A DNA stretch of 40,754 nucleotides from an uncultured Lachnospiraceae bacterium (GTDB lineage Bacteria > Bacillota > Clostridia > Lachnospirales > Anaerotignaceae). Made by a program: the position numbers and the translations under genes. The notes under the pieces were generated by a model that was given only the letters and a program-made list of their open reading frames with translations, was not told where the DNA came from and ran no database searches. Positions 6,499 through 15,671 of the stretch are shown piece by piece (position 1 is the stretch's first letter; each line of letters opens with the position of its first letter). The stretch covers positions 1 to 40,754 of the forward strand of contig CALWRB010000056.1 in NCBI GenBank assembly GCA_944383855.1, read 5' to 3'.

Positions 6499-6987
6499 AT
6501 GTATCAAAAAGAAGAAATTTATGAATTTTTAAAACAAAAAGGGATCGTTTTTGAAAAAATAGAGCATGCCGCTGTATTCACCATTGCCGAAGTGGAGGCT
6601 TTGGGGATCGATCGGGAAGGAAAGATCGCGAAAAATTTGTTTTTGCGTGATGCGAAAGGGAAGCGCCATTTTCTGGTGACGATCCCCGAGGAAAAAAGTG
6701 TGGACTTGAAGTCGTTGGCACAAAAATTGGACAGCAGTAAGCTTTCCTTTGCTTCCGAAGAACGTCTGATGAAGTATTTGGGATTGACCAAAGGTTCCGT
6801 GACACCTTTGGGCGTGCTTAACGATGAGGCGTGCGAGGTGGAAGTGATTTTTGACGCATCGTTGCAGCATATGCCGCGTTTTGGAGTGCATCCGAATGAT
6901 AATACGGCTTCCGTGTTTTTGGCGGTAGATGATTTGGAGCAGATCATTCGTGCGCATGGCAATGCTTTTTCTTATCTGGAACTATAA
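6499..6987 (+). CDS. ProX/YbaK-type aminoacyl-tRNA editing deacylase (PrdX-like)
   Basis: 162 residues, the usual length of free-standing editing domains related to the INS domain of prolyl-tRNA synthetase. Such proteins hydrolyse Ala-tRNA(Pro) (ProXp-ala) or Cys-tRNA(Pro) (YbaK). GKIAKNLFLRD (about 41-51) holds the conserved Lys region, followed by KRHFLVTIPEEKSVDLKSL and the C-terminal FGVHPNDNTASVFLAVDDLEQII. The VHPNDNTASV form points to the ProXp-ala/PrdX group. The start is ATG 6499, after GGGGGAGCGG; the frame is open further upstream but lacks a ribosome binding site. Single gene between its own promoter and terminator. Confidence 0.85.
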   Translation: MYQKEEIYEFLKQKGIVFEKIEHAAVFTIAEVEALGIDREGKIAKNLFLRDAKGKRHFLVTIPEEKSVDLKSLAQKLDSSKLSFASEERLMKYLGLTKGSVTPLGVLNDEACEVEVIFDASLQHMPRFGVHPNDNTASVFLAVDDLEQIIRAHGNAFSYLEL

Positions 6988-7012
6988 AAATAAAATAGGA
7001 GAACAAAGCGGC

Positions 7013-7036
7013 AAAAGCGATTTTGTCGCTTTTTTT
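7013..7036 (+). terminator. terminator after the proX-like gene
   Basis: AAAAGCGA, loop TTTTG, TCGCTTTT, with the T run continuing to 7036. Confidence 0.75.
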
Positions 7037-7039
7037 ATG

Positions 7040-7512
7040 CCGATGTTTTTTGTAAAGAAGAAAGAAAAAGAAAGCTCTTTCTTCTTATTTTATGTTTTGA
7101 CGGGATCATATCAGATCAAGACGGATCGCCCTTGTTTGACAAAAAAGAATTCTTGTCCCAAAAATGTGGCAACTGAGAAAAAAGAGTCGCTGTATTTTTA
7201 GAAAAAGAAAAGACAGACCTTGAAAAAATGCAGCAAAAAAAATATATTTATACAAAATAAGTTTAGAAATGAAAAAATGACGAATAATATTTATTTTTTT
7301 GCAAAAATAACTGAAAATATTCAACAAAAACGAGTATCTGTTTTTGTGTAAAAATAGCAGAAATTCAAAGAAATGACAGTGCGTTTGGGTAAAAATATAA
7401 AATTACATTGGGAAAATAGCACGAAAGCAGGAAAAAGAACATGGTGATTTTACTCAGTTTGACTATAGGAATCATGCATTTTTAAAATAAATACAAAATA
7501 GTTCCGAATGTG
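7040..7512. other. AT-rich intergenic stretch upstream of gltB, no gene seen
   Basis: About 470 nt, rich in A runs, without a convincing ORF on either strand. It contains a CAAAAAC-N8-GTTTTTG hairpin near 7325-7346. A second possible promoter for gltB has -35 TTGACT (7459-7464), 18 nt and -10 TAAAAT (7483-7488). ATCATGCAT (7471-7479) lies inside that spacer and equals one arm of the palindrome in front of iorA. Confidence 0.5.
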
Positions 7513-7533
7513 ATGCAGAGGCATTGTCTGCAT
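7513..7533 (+). promoter_or_regulatory. candidate operator: ATGCAGA-N7-TCTGCAT inverted repeat
   Basis: A perfect 7-bp inverted repeat whose centre covers the -35 hexamer of the gltB promoter, so a bound protein should block or tune transcription. The regulator is unknown; a GltC-like LysR protein would be one guess, but none is encoded next to it. Confidence 0.5.
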
Positions 7534-7552
7534 AAAAAACGGATTGTATAAT
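7524..7552 (+). promoter_or_regulatory. promoter of gltBD
   Basis: -35 TTGTCT (7524-7529), 17 nt, consensus -10 TATAAT (7547-7552). Start near 7559 gives an 87-nt leader. Confidence 0.7.
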
Positions 7553-7645
7553 AACACAATACACTAAAAAATTGCGTTGTATGACATGGTTTTGGCAGCA
7601 AAACCGAAAAACATATTTGGGTATTTCGAAAGAAAGGTGAGGCGG

Positions 7646-10600
7646 TTGAGTAAAGGATTTACATTGCATGAAAGTACACAGCAGGGGCTGTATGATCCGC
7701 GGTATGAGCATGATAACTGCGGTATCGGCGCTATTGTGAACATCAAAGGCATTCAGAGCCATGCAACGGTGGAAAAGGCGTTGCAGATCGTAGAGAATCT
7801 GGAGCACAGAGCAGGTAAGGACGCAGAGGGAAAAACAGGTGACGGTGTCGGCATTATGCTGCAGATCTCCCATAAATTCTTTTCCAAAGAAGCGGAAAAA
7901 CTGGATATCATGATCGGCGGAGAAAGAGATTACGCCGTTGGTATGTTCTTTTTCCCACAGGACGAACTGCAAAGAAATCAGGCAAAGAAAATGTTTGAGA
8001 TCATTGCGGAAAAAGAAAAAGTGGAATTTCTCGGCTGGAGAAATGTGCCGATCTGTCCCGATGTTTTAGGTGCGCAGGCAAGGGATTGTATGCCCTGCAT
8101 CATGCAGTGTTTCCTGAAACGTCCGAAAACAGTGAAAAAAGGAATCGAATTTGAAAGAAGACTGTATGTCATTCGTCGCGTGTTTGAGCAAAGTAATGAC
8201 AATACCTATGTGGCTTCTCTTTCTTCCCGTACGGTGGTATATAAAGGTATGTTTTTGGTGGGACAACTGCGTCTGTTCTATCCCGATCTGCAGGATCCGG
8301 ATTATGAAAGCGCGATCGGTATGGTGCACTCCAGATTCAGTACCAACACCAACCCCAGCTGGCACAGAGCGCACCCCAACCGTTTTATTCTGCATAACGG
8401 TGAGATCAACACCATTCGCGGCAATGCCGATCTGATGCTTGCCAGAGAGGAAACGATGTTTACGGAATACCTCAAAGGGGATATTCATAAGGTATTGCCC
8501 ATCATCAATCAGGAAGGTACAGACTCCGCGATGTTGGATAATACACTGGAATTTTTGGTCATGAGCGGTCTGGAACTGCCGCTTGCGGTCATGATCACGA
8601 TTCCCGAGCCTTGGGAAAACAATAAAAATATGAGCAGAAGCAAACAGGACTTCTATCATTATTATTCCACTATGCTGGAACCGTGGGACGGTCCTGCTTC
8701 CATTTTATTCAGTGACGGTGATGTGGTCGGTGCGGTACTGGACAGAAACGGTCTGCGCCCTTCCAGATACTACATTACGGACGATGATGAGTTGATCCTC
8801 TCCTCTGAAGTAGGCGTGCTGGATATCCCGACAGAAAAAATCGTGAAAAAAGACAGACTGCGTCCGGGCAAAATGCTTTTGGTGGATACGATCAAAGGGG
8901 AATTGGTCGATGACGATGCGCTGAAAGAATACTATGCCAACAGACAGCCTTACGGCGAATGGTTAGACCGTAATTTGGTTCGCCTGAAAGACTTGCATAT
9001 CCCGAACAAAAAAATCGAAAATTACACCAAGGACGAACTGATCCGTTTGCAAAGAGCCTTCGGGTATACTTATGAAGAAGTACATACTTCCATTTTGCCG
9101 ATGGCACAGACCGGTGCGGAGCCGACGGCATCTATGGGTACCGATACACCTTTGGCGGTACTTTCCAAGAGCAAAAAACCGCTGTTTAACTATTTCAAGG
9201 AAATGTTTGCGCAGGTTACCAATCCGCCAATCGATGCCATTCGTGAGGAAGTTGTAACCAGCACAACGGTATATATCGGTGAGGACGGCAATCTCTTGAA
9301 AGAAGATGCGGAAAACTGCCGCGTAATTCAGGTAAACAATCCGATTCTGACTAATACGGACTTGTTGAAGATCAAAGAGATGCGGATCCCAGGCTTTAAA
9401 GTCAGCACCATTCCGATTATTTATTATAAAAATACTTCTTTGGAAAAAGCGATCGACCGCCTGTTTGTGGAGATCGACAGAGCTTACAGAGATGGTACCA
9501 ATATTATCGTCCTTTCCGACAGAGAAGTGGACGAGAACCATGTGGCAATCCCTTCTTTGCTTGCGGTTTCTGCTGTCAGCAAATATCTGGTGCGCACCAA
9601 AAAACGGACTGCGATCGCAGTGATCTTGGAAAGCGCAGAGCCCAGAGAGGTACATCATTTCGCAACACTGCTTGGTTATGGCGCTTGCGCAATCAATCCT
9701 TATCTGGCGCAGGAAACCATCAAAGACCTCATCAACGACGATCTGTTGGATAAGGACTACTATGCCGCAGTAGATGACTATAACTCCGCGGTATTGCACG
9801 GTATTGTCAAAATCGCTTCCAAGATGGGTATTTCCACGATCCAGTCCTATCAGGGCTCTCAGATTTTTGAAGCGGTAGGTATTGATAAAGCGGTGGTGGA
9901 TAAATATTTTACCAATACACCCAGCCGTATCGGCGGCATCGATCTGGACGATATCCAAAGAGAATTCCATGAACTGCACAACAGCGCGTTTGACCCGTTG
10001 GGATTGCAGACAGATATGACACTGGACAGCATCGGCAGCCATAAATTCAGAAGCGGAAAAGAAGAACATCTGTATAATCCGCAGACGATTCACCTGCTGC
10101 AGGAAGCGACCAGAACAGGGAATTACGAACTGTTCAAACAGTACAGTGAACGCATCAATGACGAAAATCTGATGGTCACACTGCGCAGTCTGATCGGATT
10201 CCGTTTCCCCGAAAAAGGAATCCCCATCGAAGAAGTCGAAAGTGTGGATTCCATCGTCAAACGCTTTAAGACAGGCGCGATGTCCTATGGTTCCATTTCC
10301 AAAGAGGCACATGAAACACTTGCCATCGCGATGAATACCATCGGCGGTAAATCCAACTGCGGCGAAGGCGGCGAGGAGTTGGAGAGACTGACCATCGGTC
10401 CCGACGGTTTGAATCGCTGTTCCGCGATCAAGCAGGTCGCCAGCGGACGTTTCGGTGTTACCAGTCGCTATCTGGTCAGCGCAAAAGATCTGCAGATCAA
10501 AATGGCACAGGGCGCAAAACCCGGTGAGGGCGGACATTTGCCCGGAGAAAAGGTATATCCTTGGGTCGCAAAAACCAGACACTCCACGACGGGTGTCAGC

Positions 10601-12202
10601 CTGATCTCTCCGCCTCCGCACCATGATATTTATTCGATTGAAGACTTGGCACAGTTGATTTACGATTTGAAAAACGCCAATAAATACGCAAGGATCTCTG
10701 TCAAACTTGTATCCGAGGCAGGTGTTGGTACGATCGCGGCAGGTGTTGCCAAAGCAGGTGCGCAGGTGATCCTGATTTCCGGTTACGACGGCGGCAGCGG
10801 CGCTGCACCCAGAACTTCCATTCAGAACGCAGGTATTCCCTGGGAAATGGGTCTGGCGGAAACACATCAGACATTGATCAAAAACGGTCTGAGAGAAAAA
10901 GTCATTCTGGAAACAGACGGCAAGCTGATGACAGGCAGAGATGTTCTGGTGGCAGCAATGTTAGGCGCAGAGGAATTTGGTTTTGCTACCGCGCCGTTGG
11001 TAACGATGGGCTGCGTCATGATGCGTGTGTGCAGTTTGGATACCTGCCCTGTGGGTATTGCGACACAGAACCCCGAACTGCGTAAGCGTTTTAGAGGAAA
11101 ACCGGAATATGTCATCAATTTCATGCGTTTTGTGGCGCAGGAATTGCGGGAATATATGGCAAAACTGGGCATTCGCACGGTAGATGAACTGATCGGCAGA
11201 GGAGATCTGCTCAAAGTCAGAGATGGTGCTAAAACACGCTCCCAGAAAGTGCTGCTGGATATGATCTTGGATAATCCGTTTGCGGCAGACGGTGTGCAGC
11301 ATCGTTTTGACCCGAATCAGGTGTATGACTTCCAGCTGGAGAAAACTGTGGACGAAACCATACTGCTCAAACAGTTCCATCAGGCATTGGAACAAAAGAG
11401 CAAAAAGCGGATCGAGATCGATGTGAAAAATACAGACAGAACACTGGGCACAATTTTTGGCGCGGAAATTACCAGACGTTATCCCGAGGGGCTGGAACCG
11501 GATACCTTCCATGTAAAATGTAACGGTGCCGGCGGACAGAGCTTCGGCGCGTTTATCCCGAAAGGTTTGACATTGGAGTTGGAAGGTGACAGCAACGACT
11601 ACTTCGGCAAAGGTCTCTCCGGCGGTCGCCTGATTGCGTATCCGCCCGAAAGCGCTAAATATGCGGCAGAGGAAAACATCATCATCGGTAACGTAGCACT
11701 GTACGGTGCGACCAGCGGTGAAGCTTATATCAGAGGTGTTGCGGGCGAGCGTTTCTGCGTCAGAAATTCCGGCGCTATGGCGGTAGTAGAAGGTGTCGGC
11801 GACCACGGCTGTGAGTATATGACAGGCGGTGTTGTGGTAGTTCTGGGCGGCACAGGCAAGAACTTTGCGGCAGGTATGAGCGGTGGTATTGCTTATGTAT
11901 TAGATGAGGATAAGAAGTTCTATACCAGAGTGAATAAAGAACTGGTTTCTTTGGAAGAAGTTGTGCATAAACGTGATGTTGCGCTGTTGAAAGAAATGAT
12001 CACGTCACATGTGGAATATACAAATTCCGAAAGAGGTCGCGAGATTTTGGAAAACTTCAGCGAATATTTGCCCAGATTTAAGAAAGTACTGCCGTATGAG
12101 TTTGATAAGATGAATCGTACCATTACGCAGATGGAAGAAAAAGGTCTTTCTTGGGAAGAAGCACAGATGGAAGCATTTTACGCAAGAAAAGAAAACAGAT
12201 AA
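7646..12202 (+). CDS. gltB: glutamate synthase, large subunit
   Basis: 1518 residues, the normal size. It turns glutamine plus 2-oxoglutarate into two glutamates. Order: a short propeptide, the N-terminal nucleophile Cys of the type II amidotransferase domain (residue 25, in HDNCGIGAI), the central domain, the FMN synthase domain (about 850-1200) with the 3Fe-4S cysteines C-x5-C-x4-C in GCVMMRVCSLDTCPVG (about 1122-1137), and the C-terminal GXGXG domain (about 1345 on, GNVALYGATSGEAYIRG). I choose the TTG start at 7646 because AAGGTGAGG sits just before it; the frame is open to an ATG at 7577 without a ribosome binding site. Starting at TTG leaves 24 residues before the Cys, a plausible cleaved propeptide. 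gltD follows 12 nt downstream. Confidence 0.95.
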   Translation: MSKGFTLHESTQQGLYDPRYEHDNCGIGAIVNIKGIQSHATVEKALQIVENLEHRAGKDAEGKTGDGVGIMLQISHKFFSKEAEKLDIMIGGERDYAVGMFFFPQDELQRNQAKKMFEIIAEKEKVEFLGWRNVPICPDVLGAQARDCMPCIMQCFLKRPKTVKKGIEFERRLYVIRRVFEQSNDNTYVASLSSRTVVYKGMFLVGQLRLFYPDLQDPDYESAIGMVHSRFSTNTNPSWHRAHPNRFILHNGEINTIRGNADLMLAREETMFTEYLKGDIHKVLPIINQEGTDSAMLDNTLEFLVMSGLELPLAVMITIPEPWENNKNMSRSKQDFYHYYSTMLEPWDGPASILFSDGDVVGAVLDRNGLRPSRYYITDDDELILSSEVGVLDIPTEKIVKKDRLRPGKMLLVDTIKGELVDDDALKEYYANRQPYGEWLDRNLVRLKDLHIPNKKIENYTKDELIRLQRAFGYTYEEVHTSILPMAQTGAEPTASMGTDTPLAVLSKSKKPLFNYFKEMFAQVTNPPIDAIREEVVTSTTVYIGEDGNLLKEDAENCRVIQVNNPILTNTDLLKIKEMRIPGFKVSTIPIIYYKNTSLEKAIDRLFVEIDRAYRDGTNIIVLSDREVDENHVAIPSLLAVSAVSKYLVRTKKRTAIAVILESAEPREVHHFATLLGYGACAINPYLAQETIKDLINDDLLDKDYYAAVDDYNSAVLHGIVKIASKMGISTIQSYQGSQIFEAVGIDKAVVDKYFTNTPSRIGGIDLDDIQREFHELHNSAFDPLGLQTDMTLDSIGSHKFRSGKEEHLYNPQTIHLLQEATRTGNYELFKQYSERINDENLMVTLRSLIGFRFPEKGIPIEEVESVDSIVKRFKTGAMSYGSISKEAHETLAIAMNTIGGKSNCGEGGEELERLTIGPDGLNRCSAIKQVASGRFGVTSRYLVSAKDLQIKMAQGAKPGEGGHLPGEKVYPWVAKTRHSTTGVSLISPPPHHDIYSIEDLAQLIYDLKNANKYARISVKLVSEAGVGTIAAGVAKAGAQVILISGYDGGSGAAPRTSIQNAGIPWEMGLAETHQTLIKNGLREKVILETDGKLMTGRDVLVAAMLGAEEFGFATAPLVTMGCVMMRVCSLDTCPVGIATQNPELRKRFRGKPEYVINFMRFVAQELREYMAKLGIRTVDELIGRGDLLKVRDGAKTRSQKVLLDMILDNPFAADGVQHRFDPNQVYDFQLEKTVDETILLKQFHQALEQKSKKRIEIDVKNTDRTLGTIFGAEITRRYPEGLEPDTFHVKCNGAGGQSFGAFIPKGLTLELEGDSNDYFGKGLSGGRLIAYPPESAKYAAEENIIIGNVALYGATSGEAYIRGVAGERFCVRNSGAMAVVEGVGDHGCEYMTGGVVVVLGGTGKNFAAGMSGGIAYVLDEDKKFYTRVNKELVSLEEVVHKRDVALLKEMITSHVEYTNSERGREILENFSEYLPRFKKVLPYEFDKMNRTITQMEEKGLSWEEAQMEAFYARKENR

Positions 12203-12214
12203 GGAGGGACGGAC

Positions 12215-13699
12215 ATGGGAAAAGCAACAGGCTTTATGGAATTTGAAAGACAAGTGAGAGAAGACGTCTCTCCTGCAGAACGAATACAGAATTATAAAGA
12301 GTTTCACAAACATTTATCCGAAGAAGAACAGCGCAGACAGGGCGCAAGATGCATGGACTGCGGCGTGCCGTTTTGCCAGTCCGGGCTTTTGATGAAGGGC
12401 ATGGCTTCCGGCTGTCCTTTGAATAACCTGATTCCGGAGTGGAATGATATGGTTTTCAAAGGCAGATTGGATTATGCTTTGGAACGTCTTTTAAAGACGA
12501 ACTCATTCCCGGAATTTACTTCCAGAGTTTGCCCTTCTCCTTGTGAGGCGGCATGTACTTGCGGGTTAAACGGTGACCCCGTTACGATTCGAGATAATGA
12601 ATACGCCATCATTGAAAATGGCTATCGCGAAGGCTTGATGCAGCCGAAGCCGCCGAAGGTGCGCACTGGAAAAAACATTGCGGTGATTGGTTCCGGTCCT
12701 TCCGGTTTGGCAGCGGCAGATCAGCTGAATAAAAGAGGACATCTGGTAACGGTATTTGAGCGGAATGATCGTGTGGGCGGTCTGTTAATGTACGGTATTC
12801 CTAATATGAAGCTGGATAAAGAAGTGGTGAAGCGCAGAGTTCGTTTGATGGAAGCAGAAGGTGTGACATTCCGCACCGGAGTAGATGTCGGCAGAGATAT
12901 CAGTGCGGAGGAGATTTTGCAGCAGTTTGACAGCGTAATTCTTGCGTGTGGCGCGGCAAATCCAAGAGATATTGCAGTAGAAGGCAGAGATGCAAAAGGC
13001 ATTCATTTTGCGGTGGATTTTCTGAAGGCAACGACAAAAAGCCTGCTTGACTCCAATCTGGAGGACGGAAAGTATATTTCTGCCAAAGGAAAAAAGGTGC
13101 TGGTCATCGGCGGCGGCGATACCGGAAATGACTGTGTAGGCACAGCGATCCGCCATGGTGCGGTATCTGTCACACAGTTGGAAATGATGCCGAAACCGCC
13201 TGTCTGCCGTGCAGAGGATAACAGCTGGCCCGAATGGCCGAAAATTCTGAAAACAGATTACGGTCAGCAGGAAGCGATCCATGTATTCGGCAGTGATCCC
13301 CGTATGTACCAGACAACGGTAAAGGAATTTAAGAAGGATAAAAAAGGTCATGTCAAATCCGTTGTTGTGGTGCAGTTAGAAGGGAAAAAAGACGAAACAG
13401 GTCGTATGGTGATGCAGCCTGTTGCCGGCAGCGAAAAAGAGCTGAAGGCGGACTTAGTGCTGATCGCGGCAGGATTTTTGGGCGCGCAGAAATATGTGGC
13501 AGATGCCTTTGGTGTAACGCTTAATACCAGAACCAACGTAGATACGGCACCCGGTGCGTATGCTACAAACGTGAAAAAGGTTTTTACCGCGGGTGATATG
13601 CACCGCGGGCAGTCCTTGGTAGTTTGGGCGATCAAAGAGGGCAGAGGCGTTGCAAAAGAAGTGGATCAAAGTTTGATGGGTTATACCAATTTGACTTGA
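12215..13699 (+). CDS. gltD: glutamate synthase, small (NADPH) subunit
   Basis: 494 residues, usual size. It passes electrons from NADPH through FAD and iron-sulfur clusters to the large subunit. The N-terminal adrenodoxin-like region has the cysteine sets CMDCGVPFC, GCPLNNLIPEW and CPSPCEAACTCG for two 4Fe-4S clusters. FAD binds at GSGPSGLAAADQL (about 151) and NADPH at GGGDTGNDCVGTAIRHG (about 298). AGGAGGGAC precedes the ATG. Second gene of the gltBD operon, ended by a long hairpin terminator. The same fold occurs in dihydropyrimidine dehydrogenase subunits, but pairing with gltB settles the role. Confidence 0.95.
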   Translation: MGKATGFMEFERQVREDVSPAERIQNYKEFHKHLSEEEQRRQGARCMDCGVPFCQSGLLMKGMASGCPLNNLIPEWNDMVFKGRLDYALERLLKTNSFPEFTSRVCPSPCEAACTCGLNGDPVTIRDNEYAIIENGYREGLMQPKPPKVRTGKNIAVIGSGPSGLAAADQLNKRGHLVTVFERNDRVGGLLMYGIPNMKLDKEVVKRRVRLMEAEGVTFRTGVDVGRDISAEEILQQFDSVILACGAANPRDIAVEGRDAKGIHFAVDFLKATTKSLLDSNLEDGKYISAKGKKVLVIGGGDTGNDCVGTAIRHGAVSVTQLEMMPKPPVCRAEDNSWPEWPKILKTDYGQQEAIHVFGSDPRMYQTTVKEFKKDKKGHVKSVVVVQLEGKKDETGRMVMQPVAGSEKELKADLVLIAAGFLGAQKYVADAFGVTLNTRTNVDTAPGAYATNVKKVFTAGDMHRGQSLVVWAIKEGRGVAKEVDQSLMGYTNLT

Positions 13700-13716
13700 T
13701 CGAAGCGGTATTTTAT

Positions 13717-13759
13717 GTCAAAAAAAGGGATTCGGCTTAGTTCGGATCCCTTTTTTGAC
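13717..13759 (+). terminator. terminator of gltBD
   Basis: GTCAAAAAAAGGGAT pairs with ATCCCTTTTTTGAC around a TTCGG-containing loop. The stem is symmetrical with A and T runs, so it can end transcripts from both sides. Confidence 0.8.
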
Positions 13760-13808
13760 GTTATTTTCAAAAAAACGTAAAATTTGCGTCTATAACAAAA
13801 CAAAACAG

Positions 13809-13859
13809 AAAAAACCATGACGTTTTCCCTTTGAAAAAAGAATACGATCATGGTTTTTT
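13809..13859. terminator. bidirectional terminator between gltD and dapB
   Basis: AAAAAACCATGA (13809-13820) pairs with TCATGGTTTTTT (13848-13859) around a 27-nt partly self-complementary loop. It serves the converging dap operon on the minus strand. Confidence 0.65.
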
Positions 13860-13916
13860 GTTGGGTTTAGATGTTTTTTGCCTGTGCAGAAGTGAGAATG
13901 GGATCTCGTGGTGAAA

Positions 13917-14672
13917 TCAGCCTTCTAACACTTCTTTCATTGTATAAAGACCGGCGGGTTTTGCTGCCAAAAATTTTGCGGCAGCTACAGCACCGACTGC
14001 AAAGACTTCACGCGAGGTCGCGCGGTGTGTCAGTTCAATGACTTCATCTCTGCCTGCGAAAAGCACATTATGCTCTCCGACAATATTTCCGCCGCGAATG
14101 GCATGAATGCCGATTTCCGCATTGTCGCGTTTCTGTCTGGTCTGGGAACGGTTGTATACATAATGGAACCGTTCTTCCATAGCGGTGTTGATCGCGTCAG
14201 CCAATGCCATTGCGGTACCGCTGGGCGCATCAATTTTCTGGTTATGGTGTTTTTCGATAATTTCAATATCGAATCCGTTTTCTGTCAGAACCGCTGCGGC
14301 ACGCTGTACCAAGTCTAACAAAAGATTGACGCCGACTGACATATTGGCGGATTTTAAAACCGCAACGGAAGCGGCGGTTTCTTGCAATTTTGCAAGAGTT
14401 TCATCAGACAGCGCAGTGGTGCAGACCACAACGGGGATCTGTTTTTCTTTCGCAAAGTCTAACAGTGCCGGAACAGCGGCCGCTGTGGAAAAGTCAATGA
14501 TCACATCCGCAGCAACATCACACTGTGCCGGTGTTTTAAAAACGGGGAAGGGAAGATGATCCGCAAAAGGATCGATGCCCGCAACAACCTGACAATCGGG
14601 ATCATTGGCTACCAGATTGGCTACCACATGACCCATTTTGCCGCCGCAGCCGTGAATGATGATATTGGTCAT
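13917..14672 (-). CDS. dapB: 4-hydroxy-tetrahydrodipicolinate reductase
   Basis: 251 residues, usual size. It reduces the product of DapA to tetrahydrodipicolinate with NAD(P)H, in lysine and diaminopimelate synthesis. N-terminal nucleotide site IHGCGGKMGHVV (about 6-17); catalytic and substrate motif EKHHNQKIDAPSGTA (about 151-165) with its conserved His-His, Lys, Asp and Pro-Ser-Gly-Thr. AAAGGAGC stands before the ATG at 14672. Last gene of the asd-dapA-dapB operon, 98 nt after dapA. Confidence 0.95.
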   Translation of the reverse strand: MTNIIIHGCGGKMGHVVANLVANDPDCQVVAGIDPFADHLPFPVFKTPAQCDVAADVIIDFSTAAAVPALLDFAKEKQIPVVVCTTALSDETLAKLQETAASVAVLKSANMSVGVNLLLDLVQRAAAVLTENGFDIEIIEKHHNQKIDAPSGTAMALADAINTAMEERFHYVYNRSQTRQKRDNAEIGIHAIRGGNIVGEHNVLFAGRDEVIELTHRATSREVFAVGAVAAAKFLAAKPAGLYTMKEVLEG

Positions 14673-14770
14673 TTTGATTTGCTCCTTTCGGTTTTGATTT
14701 TTTCGATAGAAAGATACGGAAGTTTCCGCACAAAACGGCAGAAACTTCCGAAAGTATCAGCAGTATTTTT

Positions 14771-15652
14771 TTAGATCAAGCCGTAAGCTTTCATTGCGGC
14801 TTCCAACTGTGCGTGTGTCTTTTCTTCCATATCACACAGAGGCAGTCTGCAGGAGCCGACTTCGTAACCCATCAAGTTCATGGCAGCTTTTACCGGGATC
14901 GGGTTAACCTCACAGAACAGCGCTTTGATCAGATCGATCGCTTTTAATTGCAGATCGATGGAACCTTTGATATCGCCTTCCAAAAATTTCATAACCATAT
15001 CGTGTGTATCCTTCGGCGCTACATTGGAAAGAACGGAGATGACACCGATACCGCCAAGGGCAAGGATCGGGGTGACCTGATCGTCATTGCCGCTGTAAAT
15101 ATCAAAATCGGGACCGCACAAAGCAGCCAGCTCTGCGATCTGAGAAAGATTACCGCAAGCTTCTTTGATCGCAACGATATTCTTTACTTTAGACAGTTCA
15201 TATACAGTCTTAGGCAGCAGATTGCAGCCGGTACGACTGGGAACATTATAAAGAATGATCGGAATGGAAATGCTGTTTGCAATAGCAGTATAATGCTGAA
15301 TCAAGCCTTTTTGTGTTGCTTTGTTGTAGTAAGGTGTAACCAATAAAACAGCGTCCGCCCCCATTTTTTCAACCGCCTGTGACATTTCGATGCAATGCGC
15401 TGTATTGTTGCTGCCTGTGCCGGCAATAACGGGAACGCGTCCTTTTACCTGTTCAACCGCAAAACGAATGCATTCCAGATGTTCGTCATCTTCCAAAGTG
15501 GAAGCTTCGCCTGTGGTTCCGCAGATGATCAGCGCATCTGTGCTGTTGGCGATCTGAAATTCGATCAGTTCCGCTAACTTCTCGTAATTTACACTGCCGT
15601 CTGCATGCATGGGGGTAACCAGTGCTACACCTGCTCCTTTAAAAATTGACAT
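14771..15652 (-). CDS. dapA: 4-hydroxy-tetrahydrodipicolinate synthase
   Basis: 293 residues, usual size. It condenses aspartate semialdehyde with pyruvate. CGTTGEAST (about 43-51) holds the Thr-Thr pair, LYNVPSRTG (about 132-140) the catalytic Tyr, and VAIKEACGN the Schiff-base Lys near 161. The frame is open upstream, but I start at ATG 15652, which has GGAGGTGC about 10 nt before it and begins with the family's MSIFKGAGVALVTP. The gap to asd is only 19 nt. The pathway feeds both lysine and the cell-wall or spore dipicolinate pool. Confidence 0.95.
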   Translation of the reverse strand: MSIFKGAGVALVTPMHADGSVNYEKLAELIEFQIANSTDALIICGTTGEASTLEDDEHLECIRFAVEQVKGRVPVIAGTGSNNTAHCIEMSQAVEKMGADAVLLVTPYYNKATQKGLIQHYTAIANSISIPIILYNVPSRTGCNLLPKTVYELSKVKNIVAIKEACGNLSQIAELAALCGPDFDIYSGNDDQVTPILALGGIGVISVLSNVAPKDTHDMVMKFLEGDIKGSIDLQLKAIDLIKALFCEVNPIPVKAAMNLMGYEVGSCRLPLCDMEEKTHAQLEAAMKAYGLI

Positions 15653-15671
15653 GATAAATGCACCTCCAAAC

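Noticed and set aside
8963..10867. 634-codon open frame on the minus strand
   Set aside because: It lies entirely opposite gltB, has no ribosome binding site, is Cys- and His-rich without motifs, and is the antisense shadow of a strongly coding gene.
10961..11806. 281-codon open frame on the minus strand
   Set aside because: Also opposite gltB, without start signal or family likeness.
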